NCBI RefSeq assembly: GCF_007827695.1
Contig: NZ_VITA01000006.1
Span: 334,092 to 398,091 of the forward strand
From: Sinorhizobium medicae
GTDB taxonomy: Bacteria; Pseudomonadota; Alphaproteobacteria; Rhizobiales; Rhizobiaceae
Length of the DNA stretch: 64,000 nucleotides
Direction of reading: 5' to 3'
Numbering within the stretch: position 1 is the first letter of the stretch; each line of letters starts with the position of its first letter. Shown one piece after another: positions 42,613 through 52,007 of this stretch. The notes under the pieces are model-generated. The model was not told where the DNA came from. It did not search any database and saw only the letters and a program-made list of their open reading frames with translations. A program made the translations under genes and the position numbers.

Positions 42613-44835
42613 TTACCACTTCTTGCTGAGCTTGAGCGTGAACGTTCTGCTTTCGCCATAACCGCAGGTCAGAAGCCCCTGGCATCCGCTGACATATTCC
42701 TTGTCGAAAAGGTTGGCGACATTGAGCGATGCCGTCCAGTCGTTCTTCTCGTAGCGGATGGCGGCATCCACGAGCGTCGCCGCGGGGACTTTCTTCGTGT
42801 TTGCAGCATCGGCCCAGGACTCGCCCTGGCGGCGTACACCTGCGCCGAGGCTCATGCCCTCGAAAGCGCCGCTGGTCACGGTGTAATCGAGCCACAGGGC
42901 AGCTTGTGTCTCAGGTATCAGGTAGGGCGACTTGCCGAGCAGCGACGGATTGGTGTCCTCCGTGATCTCGAGGTCGGTATAGGTGAACGCCGAAATGATC
43001 TTCCAGTTATCGTCGATGTTCACCTTGCCCTCGAGTTCGAAGCCGCGGGAGCGCACCTCGCCGAGTTGCGTGGAAATTCCGAGCGTATCGGTCACCTGCA
43101 CGTTTTGTTTGGTGATCTGGAACAGCGAGGCGGTGATCAAGCCGTCGATAAATGTCGGCTCGTATTTGATTCCCGCTTCGTACTGGTATCCCTCCTCGGG
43201 TCTCAAGGGCACCAGGGTCGTGATGGCAGGATCGGGGTTCGAGTCGCGCGAACCTACAAGCGGGTTGAAGAAGGTGGCGACGCTCACATAGGGGGTGAGA
43301 CCGTTGTCGAACTCGTAACCGAGGCCGGCTCGGCCACTGAGTGCGCCGTCGTCATATCCGAAGTTGGATGGACCGGCCCAGGCGGTAGCCCCGTTCTTGA
43401 GGTCGGTGTCGACATAGTCGTAGCGCCCATTGAGCGTAACGAGCCAACCGTCGCCGAAGCGCACCTGGTCCTGAGCATAGATGCCTATCTGCTGCTGCGT
43501 GAAAATCTGATTGATATAAACGGCCGTCGGGCCCTGTGGTACCCCATAGACCGGATCGGTGGGGCTGATCGGCGTCGCGCCTCCCGAAGCCCCGATATGG
43601 TCGAGGCGGTAATATTTGTAATCGAGGCCGGCCACGAACGTGTGATTCGTCGTGCCCAGATCGAAATCCGTCTCGGCGCGATTATCGATCGAGAAGCTGT
43701 CCACCTTCGACGTCGCCTCAAAGCCTATGCGGTTCAGAAGGTAGTCTGGAGCGATGGGCTCTATATTGCCGAAGCCGGGGCCGACATAGCCGTAGGGATA
43801 AGGGTATTTCTCATGCTTGTGAAGATGGGCGTAGCGTGCATTCTGGGTGAAGGTCCAGCCGCTGTCAAAATCGTGCTTGAACTCGTAGCCGAGCATCTGC
43901 TGGGCATAGGTTCCCTCGTCGAGGTCAGGTTCGCCGAAATAGGCATCCCGATCGATCTTGCCGAAGGGCGCGTCGACCACGGTTCCGACATAGGGCAGAA
44001 AGCCGTTGCCGACATGCACCTGGTCAAGGCCCTGGAGCAGCCCAAACACCGTCAGGCTGGTCGCATCATCCGGCGCATAGGTCACCTGCGGCAGGATGAA
44101 GCCGCGGAGGTCCTCGGAATAATCTGAATAATTGTCGCCGCCGGCGATCTTGCCGGTCAGGCGATAGCGTACGGTTCCGTCATCAGTCAGCATGTCATTC
44201 ACGTCGAAGCCGGTGAAGGCGTTGCCGTCGCTGTTGATGCCCGCCTCGGTATAGTAGAGCGGCTCGTCAAGCGGTCTCTTGCTGATCAGATTTATGATAC
44301 CGCCGGGATTGGACCCGCCATAGAGGACGGAGGCCGGCCCCTTCAGCACTTCGATCCGTTCCAGCATGAAGGGGTCGATCTGAAAATTGCCGAAGCCGAA
44401 ACTGAAGAGCGGCAGACCGTCGAGGAAGAGACCCGTCTGGGCCGCATCGAAACCGCGAATAAAGAACCAGTCCGTGTCCGGATCGGTGCCGAAAGGCGCC
44501 GACAGGACCCCTGGCGTATAGCGCAAGGCTTCATCGACCTTGTTGACCACGGCGCGGTCGTCCAGTTCCTCGCGGCCGACGACGGAGACCGACTGAGGGA
44601 TTTCGGTAATCTGGGTCGCGGTCTTGGAACCGGTCGCGCTCGCCTTGGCAACATAACCCTCGACAGGTCCCGTAGCGCCCGCGCCCGCCGTATTGCCCCC
44701 TTCTACAATTATCCGCTCAAGCTGTGTGGCATCGCCATCCTGCGCAAAAGCCAATCCGCTTGTCACCAGCGGCGCAAGCGCCACCCCGCTCGCCAGAAGG
44801 TTTCTAAGATGCGCTCCGCGAACTCTGCATTTCAT
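42613..44835 (-). CDS. fhuA: TonB-dependent siderophore receptor, FhuA-like
   Basis: A 740-residue outer-membrane receptor. It has a signal peptide (to about residue 31, ending GLAFAQD), a plug domain (TEIPQSVSVVGREELDD, then LRYTPGVLSAPFG, VLYGGSNPGGIINLISK) and a beta-barrel ending in LKLSKKW with the aromatic C-terminal residue needed for assembly. The ATG at 44833-44835 fits the signal peptide; the longer open frame to 45171 is not used. The family imports ferric hydroxamates such as ferrichrome. An AraC regulator gene lies just upstream in the same direction. In S. meliloti a ferrichrome receptor lies close to ribH2 as here (recalled). Confidence 0.82.
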   Translation of the reverse strand: MKCRVRGAHLRNLLASGVALAPLVTSGLAFAQDGDATQLERIIVEGGNTAGAGATGPVEGYVAKASATGSKTATQITEIPQSVSVVGREELDDRAVVNKVDEALRYTPGVLSAPFGTDPDTDWFFIRGFDAAQTGLFLDGLPLFSFGFGNFQIDPFMLERIEVLKGPASVLYGGSNPGGIINLISKRPLDEPLYYTEAGINSDGNAFTGFDVNDMLTDDGTVRYRLTGKIAGGDNYSDYSEDLRGFILPQVTYAPDDATSLTVFGLLQGLDQVHVGNGFLPYVGTVVDAPFGKIDRDAYFGEPDLDEGTYAQQMLGYEFKHDFDSGWTFTQNARYAHLHKHEKYPYPYGYVGPGFGNIEPIAPDYLLNRIGFEATSKVDSFSIDNRAETDFDLGTTNHTFVAGLDYKYYRLDHIGASGGATPISPTDPVYGVPQGPTAVYINQIFTQQQIGIYAQDQVRFGDGWLVTLNGRYDYVDTDLKNGATAWAGPSNFGYDDGALSGRAGLGYEFDNGLTPYVSVATFFNPLVGSRDSNPDPAITTLVPLRPEEGYQYEAGIKYEPTFIDGLITASLFQITKQNVQVTDTLGISTQLGEVRSRGFELEGKVNIDDNWKIISAFTYTDLEITEDTNPSLLGKSPYLIPETQAALWLDYTVTSGAFEGMSLGAGVRRQGESWADAANTKKVPAATLVDAAIRYEKNDWTASLNVANLFDKEYVSGCQGLLTCGYGESRTFTLKLSKKW

Positions 44836-44996
44836 GTCAAATCTGCCCCGAAATCGGCCGGCCACGCCGTTGCCCCCCGCGAGACCGGCACGGTCAATGA
44901 TAAGCTGAGTGTCTAGATCAACTATTTTGACCGGGATTGTCCGGATGCGCGGAAATTGAACGATTCTGGGTAAAATTGAGCGCAGCCGGCCAAGTG

Positions 44997-45905
44997 TCAG
45001 GCGGTGTGACTTTTCTTCCATAGTGCCGGCGTCGTGCCGACCGTCTTGCGAAAGACGCGGGTGAAATGCGCCTGATCGGCAAAGCCCGTTTCCGCGGCTA
45101 TCGAGGTCAGCGGGCCCTCGCTCTCGACCAGCATCTGTTTTGCCCGTTCGACACGGGCGTTCATGTGCCATTGATGCGGGGCGACACCCGTCGAAGCCTT
45201 GAAGGCATGGCTGAAATGCGATTGCGACAGGCCGGTGAGGTCGGCGAGTTCCTCGAGCCGCACATTGCGGGCGAAGTTCTCCTCGATGAAATCGACCGCC
45301 CGGCGCAACTGCCAGGCCGCAAGCTGGCTGCGCTTGCGGCCGCTGCGCTTTGCGATCTTCATGAGGTCGATGAACAGAGCCACCGTCAGTCCGTCGCCAT
45401 AAAGATCATGGAGAGGCTGGGGGTTGAGGCATTCGGCTGCGATCAGCCCGGCAAGCCTCAGGAAGCGCTCATCCTGGAACATGAGCCGCGGCGTGTCGAC
45501 GGCAGCGGGATCCAGATCTTCCCTGAGACGCCGCCCGAGCGCATCGATATCGAAATGCAGATCGAGATGCCGGATGTAGTTGATGTCGACGAGGTCGGTC
45601 CATAGTTCCATCCCCGCGGGGATATAGGACAGGGCATGCCGATGATAATTCTGGACCGCGCCCTCGCCGTTGGCGGCGAGCTTCACCCGGCAATTGCCGC
45701 CGCCTTTCGCGTCGAGCACGATGAACATGCGGGGATCCTCGGCTATGTAGTAGCCGCCCGCATGCGGAACGCATTCCACGTCCCAGACATCCGCAACCAC
45801 ACCGTTCCATTCCCGGCGGTTGAGGCCGCCGATGATCGAAAATCCGCTGATCCGGTTCTGCATGCGCGGCTGAAACGTCATCGTCGTCTTCACCGATCGC
45901 GCCAA
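44997..45905 (-). CDS. AraC family transcriptional regulator
   Basis: A 302-residue AraC-type regulator with an N-terminal cupin-like sensor region and two C-terminal helix-turn-helix units (LEELADLTGLSQSHFSHAFK and LTSIAAETGFADQAHFTRVF), ending TVGTTPALWKKSHTA. The start may be at 45905 or at an internal ATG nine codons later. It is 161 bp upstream of the siderophore receptor gene and reads toward it, as for other AraC-type activators of siderophore uptake. Iron-linked control is inferred from position; no clear Fur or RirA box was identified. Confidence 0.8.
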   Translation of the reverse strand: MARSVKTTMTFQPRMQNRISGFSIIGGLNRREWNGVVADVWDVECVPHAGGYYIAEDPRMFIVLDAKGGGNCRVKLAANGEGAVQNYHRHALSYIPAGMELWTDLVDINYIRHLDLHFDIDALGRRLREDLDPAAVDTPRLMFQDERFLRLAGLIAAECLNPQPLHDLYGDGLTVALFIDLMKIAKRSGRKRSQLAAWQLRRAVDFIEENFARNVRLEELADLTGLSQSHFSHAFKASTGVAPHQWHMNARVERAKQMLVESEGPLTSIAAETGFADQAHFTRVFRKTVGTTPALWKKSHTA

Positions 45906-46004
45906 CTCACGGGGCTCGACCGCAGTAATCCTTCGGTTGAAGGTGAAGTTTATCTATCGCCGATCGCGCGGCGTTTCAATCGCCGTTCAGCGACCTCGAG
46001 TTGG

Positions 46005-46035
46005 CCCTCTCCTCGGGTTAAATCCGAGGAGAGGG
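46005..46035. repeat. RIME-like hairpin downstream of ribH2
   Basis: CCCTCTCCTCGG (46005-46016) and CCGAGGAGAGGG (46024-46035) form a perfect 12-bp inverted repeat with a 7-base GTTAAAT loop, 11 bp beyond the ribH2 stop. It shares the CTCTCCTCGGGTT word with the palindrome at 6985-7010. It may end or protect the ribH2 transcript, but there is no T run on the leftward strand. Confidence 0.55.
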
Positions 46036-46045
46036 GCAGTTTCCG

Positions 46046-46775
<730 letters not shown>

Positions 46776-46888
46776 CGACTATAGCGCCTGTTTCGATGCC
46801 GTCAAATCTGTGCTGCGACGTGAAAGCGAAAAATCACGACAGATTTTTCCAAGGATATCGTGGTCCGGGATATTTCTTTTCGGCCGAT

Positions 46889-47950
46889 CTATTCGCGGAT
46901 GACGAGCAGGTCCTTTGCCGCGAAGCGAAGCGTGACGCTTTCCCCGGCAACGGGCGGTATCATGCCCGGGTCATTGAACATATCGAAGGAGATGATGTCC
47001 TCGCCGACCCGCAGCTTGGTGCGGATGACGGAGCCGAGAAAGCTCCTCGATACGACCTTGCCCGGAAGTGCGGTATCGCCCCGCGCGCCCTCGGCGATCG
47101 AGCCCGCTTCCGGCCTGAGTGCCAGCGAAATGCTGTCGCCGCCCTTTGCCCCTGTTATCGGCTCGCTCAGCGAAATCTGCTGGCCGCCGATGGTGACCGC
47201 GCCGATTGCGGGATCGGCCACCTTACCCTCGATGATGTTGAGCGTGCCGACGAAGGAGGCGACGAAGCGCGTCGCCGGGGTGTTGTAGATCTCGAACGGA
47301 GTGCCGATCTGGTCGGCGCGGCCGGCATTCATGACGACGATCCGGTCGGAAATCGACAGGGCTTCCTCCTGGTCGTGCGTCACGAATACGGTGGTGATGC
47401 CGAGCTGTTGCTGAATCTGACGAATTTCCTCGCGCAGAGAAACGCGAATCTTCGCGTCAAGTGCGGAAAGCGGCTCGTCGAGCAGAAGCACCTGCGGCTT
47501 GACGGCCAGTGCTCGGGCAAGTGCCACGCGCTGCTGCTGGCCGCCGGAGAGTTGATAGGGGAAGCGGTCCGCCAGATGCTCGAGCTTGATCAGCCCGAGC
47601 ATCTGCTTCACCCGTTTATCGATCTCCGGTTTCGAATCGCCCGCAACCTTGAGACCGAAAGCGACATTGTCGTGCACGTTCATGTTCGGGAAGAGGGCAT
47701 ATGCCTGAAACACCATGCCGATATTGCGCTGGTTAGGCTTCAGCGCGCCCTGGTCCTTGCCGTCGATGAAAATCGTCCCGCCCGAAGGCGTCTCGAAGCC
47801 GGCTATCATGCGCAGAATGGTTGTCTTGCCGCAGCCGGATGGGCCGAGGAAGGAAACGAACTCGCCCTTGTCGATCCCCATGTCGAAATTATGCACGACC
47901 TGAACCGGGCCGAAAGATTTCTGAATATTGGTCAGTTGCAGGAATGCCAT
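46889..47950 (-). CDS. ABC transporter ATP-binding protein, PotA/FbpC-like
   Basis: A 353-residue ATPase with canonical Walker A GPSGCGKT, Q-loop MVFQAYALFPN, signature LSGGQQQRVALARA, Walker B VLLLDEPLSALD and switch histidine in VTHDQEEALS, followed by a TOBE domain. The ATG at 47948-47950 starts MAFLQLTNIQKSFG; the longer frame overlaps the permease gene. It is the last gene of the leftward importer operon, 4 bp after the second permease. The importer lies beside the gamma-glutamylation-type genes and probably brings in their substrate. Confidence 0.88.
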   Translation of the reverse strand: MAFLQLTNIQKSFGPVQVVHNFDMGIDKGEFVSFLGPSGCGKTTILRMIAGFETPSGGTIFIDGKDQGALKPNQRNIGMVFQAYALFPNMNVHDNVAFGLKVAGDSKPEIDKRVKQMLGLIKLEHLADRFPYQLSGGQQQRVALARALAVKPQVLLLDEPLSALDAKIRVSLREEIRQIQQQLGITTVFVTHDQEEALSISDRIVVMNAGRADQIGTPFEIYNTPATRFVASFVGTLNIIEGKVADPAIGAVTIGGQQISLSEPITGAKGGDSISLALRPEAGSIAEGARGDTALPGKVVSRSFLGSVIRTKLRVGEDIISFDMFNDPGMIPPVAGESVTLRFAAKDLLVIRE

Positions 47951-47954
47951 GTGA

Positions 47955-48743
47955 TCAAGCCTTGGCCGGAGCGGATTTCTGGAAGCGCGATACGAGCTGG
48001 AGCAATCCCATGCTGAGCCAGGTGATCGCGAAGGCGATGACGGCGAGCGCCGAAGGTTCATAGGCCTTGTTGGCGCCGACGAGCTGCAGATAGGGGCCGA
48101 AGGCGGGCCGGTTTAGCAGCGCTGCCATGGTAAATTCGCCCATGACGATCGCAAACGTGATGAAGGCTCCTGAGAGAACGCCGCTCATCACGTTCGGAAA
48201 GATGCAGCGGAAGAGGATGGTCGGCCATCTGGCGCCGAGGCTCTCGGCAGCCTCCGTCAAGGTTCTGACATCGATCGCCCGCATCGCCGTATCGACGGCG
48301 CGATACATGTAGGGAAGCGACAGCGTCATGTAGGAAAACATCAGCAGCATATTGGTGCCGGAGGTCGACCCGGTCAGCGGCAGGATCGATGAGGAATTAT
48401 AGAGCCTCAGATAGCCGAAGACGATGACGATTGCGGGAATGACGAGCGGTAGCAGCGTGATGAACTCGATGATCGGGCGGACCTGCGGCAGGCGCAGCCG
48501 TACCCAATAGGCCGTCGGCACCACCAGCAGCATGCCGAAGATGATCGTGAGAACGGCCATCATCATCGAATAGCCGAAAGTTTCGCGGAACTGGAAATCG
48601 GAGAAGACCGATCGATAGGCGTCGAAGGAATAGGCGTCGCGGCGCATGCGCAGCGAGAATTCCAGCGTGCCAAGCAGCGGAACGATGAAATAGCTTGCCC
48701 CGATTGCGATGGCGATCCAGGCGCCGAGACGTCGTGCTTTCAT
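47955..48743 (-). CDS. ABC transporter permease, PotC-like
   Basis: A 262-residue permease with about six membrane segments (IAIAIGASYFIVPLLGTLEF first) and contact loop EAAESLGARWPTILFRCIFP. The ATG at 48741-48743 overlaps the preceding permease by 4 bp. A longer open frame upstream is out of step with the domain. It forms the channel of a putrescine/iron-type importer together with the gene at 48740. Confidence 0.85.
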   Translation of the reverse strand: MKARRLGAWIAIAIGASYFIVPLLGTLEFSLRMRRDAYSFDAYRSVFSDFQFRETFGYSMMMAVLTIIFGMLLVVPTAYWVRLRLPQVRPIIEFITLLPLVIPAIVIVFGYLRLYNSSSILPLTGSTSGTNMLLMFSYMTLSLPYMYRAVDTAMRAIDVRTLTEAAESLGARWPTILFRCIFPNVMSGVLSGAFITFAIVMGEFTMAALLNRPAFGPYLQLVGANKAYEPSALAVIAFAITWLSMGLLQLVSRFQKSAPAKA

Positions 48744-49621
48744 TTCTGCCACCGTTCGGCGCGCATTCGCAGCCAGATGTAGAGAATATTGGAAATGCCG
48801 GTAATGACGATCATGCCGAGGGCCAACGCATAGCCGAGGTTCGGATTGTGAAGCACGTCGCCGCGGATCTGCGCGTAGAGCAGGATGGGCACGATGTTGA
48901 GCGAACTGCCGGTCAGCGCATAGGCGGTGGCGATCGCGCCGAAGGCGTTGGCGAAAAGCAGGAGCGTCGTGCCGAGCAGGCTCGGCCAGAGAATCGGCAG
49001 CGCCACCATGCGCCAGTACTGCCAGGTGGAAGCGCCCAGGATTTCGGCGGCCTCGCGCCATTCCTTCTTTATGCCGTCGAGCGCCGGCGTCAGGATCAGC
49101 ACCATCAGCGGAATCTGGAAATACATGTAGGTGATGGTGAGACCGAAGAAGCTCAGGAGATTGAAGCCGGTCGAGTAGAGATTGAAGCCGAACCAGTCTC
49201 GCAAAAACACCGTGACGAGCCCGGTCCGGCCGAGGGTTGCGAGAAAGGCGAAAGCGAGCGGAACGCCTGCGAAATTGGAGGCGACGCCGGAAAAGGTGAG
49301 AAGGCCGGAGCGAATCCAGGTCGGCAGCCCGCCAAGCACGATAGCCCAGGCAAGAAAAAAGCCGATGAGGGCGCCGCCGAGCGACGAGGCAACAGATACG
49401 CGGATCGAGATCCAGTAAGCCGACAGGATCGAGGGCGTGAAGAGGTCGGCGATGTTCCTGAAGGTAAACTCGCCGGCAGGCGTCAGGAAGGCGCCGGTAA
49501 CCAGATAGAGCGTCGGAATGATCAGGAACATCAGCGCGAATATCATGAAGGGCGCGATGCCAAGCCAGTCGATGATCGCTCGTTTGCTGATCAGAGGTGC
49601 TGATGCTGTTGTCGTGGTCAT
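48740..49621 (-). CDS. ABC transporter permease, PotB-like
   Basis: A 293-residue permease with about six membrane segments (first helix WLGIAPFMIFALMFLIIPTL) and contact loop EAAEILGASTWQYWRMVALP. The start ATG at 49619-49621 gives MTTTTASAPLISKR; the open frame to 49666 lies in hairpin sequence. It follows the binding-protein gene after a 75-bp gap with a strong stem-loop, and is coupled to the next permease by a 4-bp overlap. Confidence 0.85.
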   Translation of the reverse strand: MTTTTASAPLISKRAIIDWLGIAPFMIFALMFLIIPTLYLVTGAFLTPAGEFTFRNIADLFTPSILSAYWISIRVSVASSLGGALIGFFLAWAIVLGGLPTWIRSGLLTFSGVASNFAGVPLAFAFLATLGRTGLVTVFLRDWFGFNLYSTGFNLLSFFGLTITYMYFQIPLMVLILTPALDGIKKEWREAAEILGASTWQYWRMVALPILWPSLLGTTLLLFANAFGAIATAYALTGSSLNIVPILLYAQIRGDVLHNPNLGYALALGMIVITGISNILYIWLRMRAERWQK

Positions 49622-49657
49622 ACAGGTTACGGCCGTCCCGGCGTCGGAGGAAGATGA

Positions 49658-49685
49658 CCTCCCCACCCATTCATGGGCGGGGAGG
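49658..49685 (-). promoter_or_regulatory. Intercistronic hairpin between binding-protein and permease genes
   Basis: CCTCCCC-A-CCCAT (49658-49670) pairs with ATGGG-C-GGGGAGG (49673-49685), twelve base pairs with one mismatch and a two-base loop. It lies in the 75-bp gap after the binding-protein stop, in the same place as hairpins in the other importer operons of this window. Confidence 0.6.
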
Positions 49686-49696
49686 CCTCGTAGCGA

Positions 49697-50800
49697 CTAC
49701 TGTACGCTCGCGCCGACGACGCTATCCCACTTCGTGGTGATCGCTGCCTTGCCGGCTTCCTGCTCTTCGAGCGTCGGGAAGACGGCCTTCTCGTAGGATG
49801 CCGCCGGCGGCAGCTTGTCGAGCATTTCCTGCGGAACCTTGCCGTTCTTGACGAGGTCGTTGAAGCGGATCGGGTGGCAATAGCCCTTCAGCCAGCCGAG
49901 CTGACCTTCGTCCGAATACAGATATTCCATCCAGAGCTTGGCCGCGTTCGGATGCGGCGCGAAGGCCGAGATCGCCTGGACGTAGACGCCGGCGACGACA
50001 CCGGAGGCTGGAACGACGACCTCGACCGGCGGGTTGCCGTTCAGGCTGTCGCGCCAGGAGAGGCCGTTATAGTCCCAGGCGATGATGATCGGGGTCGATC
50101 CTTGCGCAAGGGAGGCGGACTTGCCGATCACAGGGACGAAGTTGCCGGCCTTGTTGACCTCGGCGAAGAAGGCAAGACCGGCTTCGCCCGCTTTGGCCGC
50201 ATCCGTCTCACCGGCCGCGAGGCCGGCTGCGTAGACCGCCTGTACCGCCTGGTTGGATGCCCGCGGATCGCCGGCGAGCGCAACCGAATTCGCATAGTCG
50301 GACTTTTTGAGGTCCGCCCAGTCCTTCGGCACATCCTTGACGATATCGGTGTTCACCACGAAGGAGAGAACGCCGTAGTAATCGCCGTACCAATAGCCCT
50401 CCGGGTCCTTCGCCGTGTCCGGAATCGTATCCCAGGTCGAAACCTTGTAGGGCTGGATCAGGCCTTCGGCCTTGGCCGAGGGGCCGAAGGACAGGCCGAC
50501 GTCGATGACATCGGGTGCTTGCGGGCCGGTGTTGCCCTTGTTGGCCTTGATCGCCTCGATCTCGTCGCCGGAGCCCGCATCCGGGTTCAGTTCGTTGACT
50601 TCGATACCGTATTTGGCCTTGAAGCCGGCGATCACGTCTCCATACCCGCACCAATTGTGCGGGAGCGCGATTGTCGTCAGCGTGCCTTCCTTCTTGGCGG
50701 CTGCGATGAGCTCCTCGCTCGGCTCGGCAACGGCAACTGCCGTCGTAGCGAGCAGCATGGCGGTCGAAAGCGAGAGCAGGCGTTGAGTCATTGAAATCAC
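49697..50800 (-). CDS. ABC transporter substrate-binding protein, putrescine/iron type
   Basis: A periplasmic binding protein of about 367 residues with a Sec signal peptide (RLLSLSTAMLLATTAVAVA, then EPSEEL). The mature part has TIALPHNWCGYGD, IDVGLSFGPSAKAEGL, GYWYGDYYGVLSFVVN and a C-terminal YLYSDEGQLGWLKGY segment, as in SBP_bac_6/8 proteins. Start: the GTG at 50798-50800 has AAGGAG seven bases upstream; the ATG at 50791 is an alternative, and the first ATG of the frame at 50830 lacks support. It is the first gene of the importer operon and is 181 bp from the RpiR regulator gene on the same strand. Substrate unknown, probably an amine. Confidence 0.83.
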   Translation of the reverse strand: MISMTQRLLSLSTAMLLATTAVAVAEPSEELIAAAKKEGTLTTIALPHNWCGYGDVIAGFKAKYGIEVNELNPDAGSGDEIEAIKANKGNTGPQAPDVIDVGLSFGPSAKAEGLIQPYKVSTWDTIPDTAKDPEGYWYGDYYGVLSFVVNTDIVKDVPKDWADLKKSDYANSVALAGDPRASNQAVQAVYAAGLAAGETDAAKAGEAGLAFFAEVNKAGNFVPVIGKSASLAQGSTPIIIAWDYNGLSWRDSLNGNPPVEVVVPASGVVAGVYVQAISAFAPHPNAAKLWMEYLYSDEGQLGWLKGYCHPIRFNDLVKNGKVPQEMLDKLPPAASYEKAVFPTLEEQEAGKAAITTKWDSVVGASVQ

Positions 50801-50981
50801 TGGAGTTCTCCTTATTTGGTTTTCAGTCAATTTCGCCGAAGCAGTTAAAGATATGCGATGAAGCTTATGTGACAGGCTTTGTCCCGTCTGCGGCAGATAT
50901 GTCGGCTTCAGGTCGATCTGCCGGTTGTATCCGAGTGTCGCCTGAATGTTCTCGACTTGGAATTCAGGCCGCCGAGCCCTC

Positions 50982-51860
50982 CTAGACCGGCTTGCGGAAA
51001 ATACGTGTGGAATCGAACAGCCCTTCGAGGGTTTTCATCCGGTCTCGAGTTTGGTCCCAATTCGAGCTCTGTACGGCCTCGATCAGCGCCTCCACAAGGA
51101 AGAGCAACATGACCGAGCTGTCCCAGGCGGAGGGAACTTCGATCCGCGCGCGGAACACCTTGGAGGAAGACTTGGCGACCGGAGAGCCCCACTGGTCGGT
51201 GAAGAGGACGATCTCGACGCCGCGGTCTCGGGCGAAGCGGGCGAGTGTTTCCATCTCCTGCTCGTAGCGGCGAATGTCGAACAGGATCAGGACGTCGCCT
51301 TGCCGCATATCCAGCACGTAATGCGGCCACGAACTCGGATTGGCCGCGATCTGCGTCACGCCGGTGCGGATGACCTGAAGATGGGTGAAGAGATAGTCCG
51401 CAAGTGAACGGGTGATGCGCCCGCCGACAAGATAGACCTTGCGTTTCAGATCGGCGACGAGTGCCGCGGCCGTGTCGAACTCGGCCGGCTCGATCTGTGA
51501 AAGCGTCTGGCGCATGTTGCCCATGACCGCGTCGGCGAAACGATTGAGCGTATGGGTTCCCGGTGCGCTTGCAGCCCAGCGGTCGTGTTTGGCAATCGGA
51601 TTGGAGATCGTCGCCTCGAGTTCCTGGTGAAGCCGCGCCTGGAAGTCCGGGAAGCCGCGGAAGCCGAGTTTCTGAACCATCCGAGCGACCGTCGGCGTCG
51701 AAACGCCGGCATTCTCGGCAACCGTGGTGATCGAACCGAGACCGGACACCGGGTAATTGTCGAGAAGCGTCTCCGCCAACTGCCTTTCGGCGCGCGTCAG
51801 CGCGGCGAAATGTGCGTTGATCACATCCGACACCGTCATGGAAACCGTGTTGCCGTTCAA
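50982..51860 (-). CDS. RpiR/MurR family transcriptional regulator
   Basis: A 292-residue regulator with an N-terminal RpiR helix-turn-helix (ITTVAENAGVSTPTVARMVQ, then KLGFRGFPDFQ) and a C-terminal SIS domain (KVYLVGGRITRSLADYLFTH and DVLILFDIRRYEQEME). SIS domains sense phosphosugars in many members, but RpiR proteins also control amino acid and amine use. It is located between the leftward importer operon and the rightward catabolic genes and is divergent from the latter. The 147-bp gap contains a three-copy 18-bp tandem repeat that could be its binding array. Confidence 0.83.
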   Translation of the reverse strand: MNGNTVSMTVSDVINAHFAALTRAERQLAETLLDNYPVSGLGSITTVAENAGVSTPTVARMVQKLGFRGFPDFQARLHQELEATISNPIAKHDRWAASAPGTHTLNRFADAVMGNMRQTLSQIEPAEFDTAAALVADLKRKVYLVGGRITRSLADYLFTHLQVIRTGVTQIAANPSSWPHYVLDMRQGDVLILFDIRRYEQEMETLARFARDRGVEIVLFTDQWGSPVAKSSSKVFRARIEVPSAWDSSVMLLFLVEALIEAVQSSNWDQTRDRMKTLEGLFDSTRIFRKPV

Positions 51861-51873
51861 TGTTCGCCCCCCA

Positions 51874-51927
51874 GCCGGTCTTTGCCAGCTTGCCGGTCTT
51901 TGCCAGCTTGCCGGTCTTTGCCGGCTT
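51874..51927. repeat. Three-copy 18-bp tandem repeat in a divergent promoter
   Basis: The unit GCCGGTCTTTGCCAGCTT occurs at 51874-51891 and again at 51892-51909; the third copy (51910-51927) differs at one position (GCCGGCTT end). The array is just upstream of the RpiR regulator start (51860) and about 80 bp upstream of the amidohydrolase gene. It is either an operator array or a slippage product. Confidence 0.75.
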
Positions 51928-52007
51928 CTGCGAAATTAAACATCGCTGTCACAATCAGAGTCAATCGCAATTTTGAAAAGATCGTTTCAGTTTTCCATTG
52001 ACAGCTG

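Noticed and set aside
42547..44127. Rightward open frame of 526 codons opposite the TonB receptor
   Set aside because: Antisense shadow of a clear outer-membrane receptor gene; no motif of its own.
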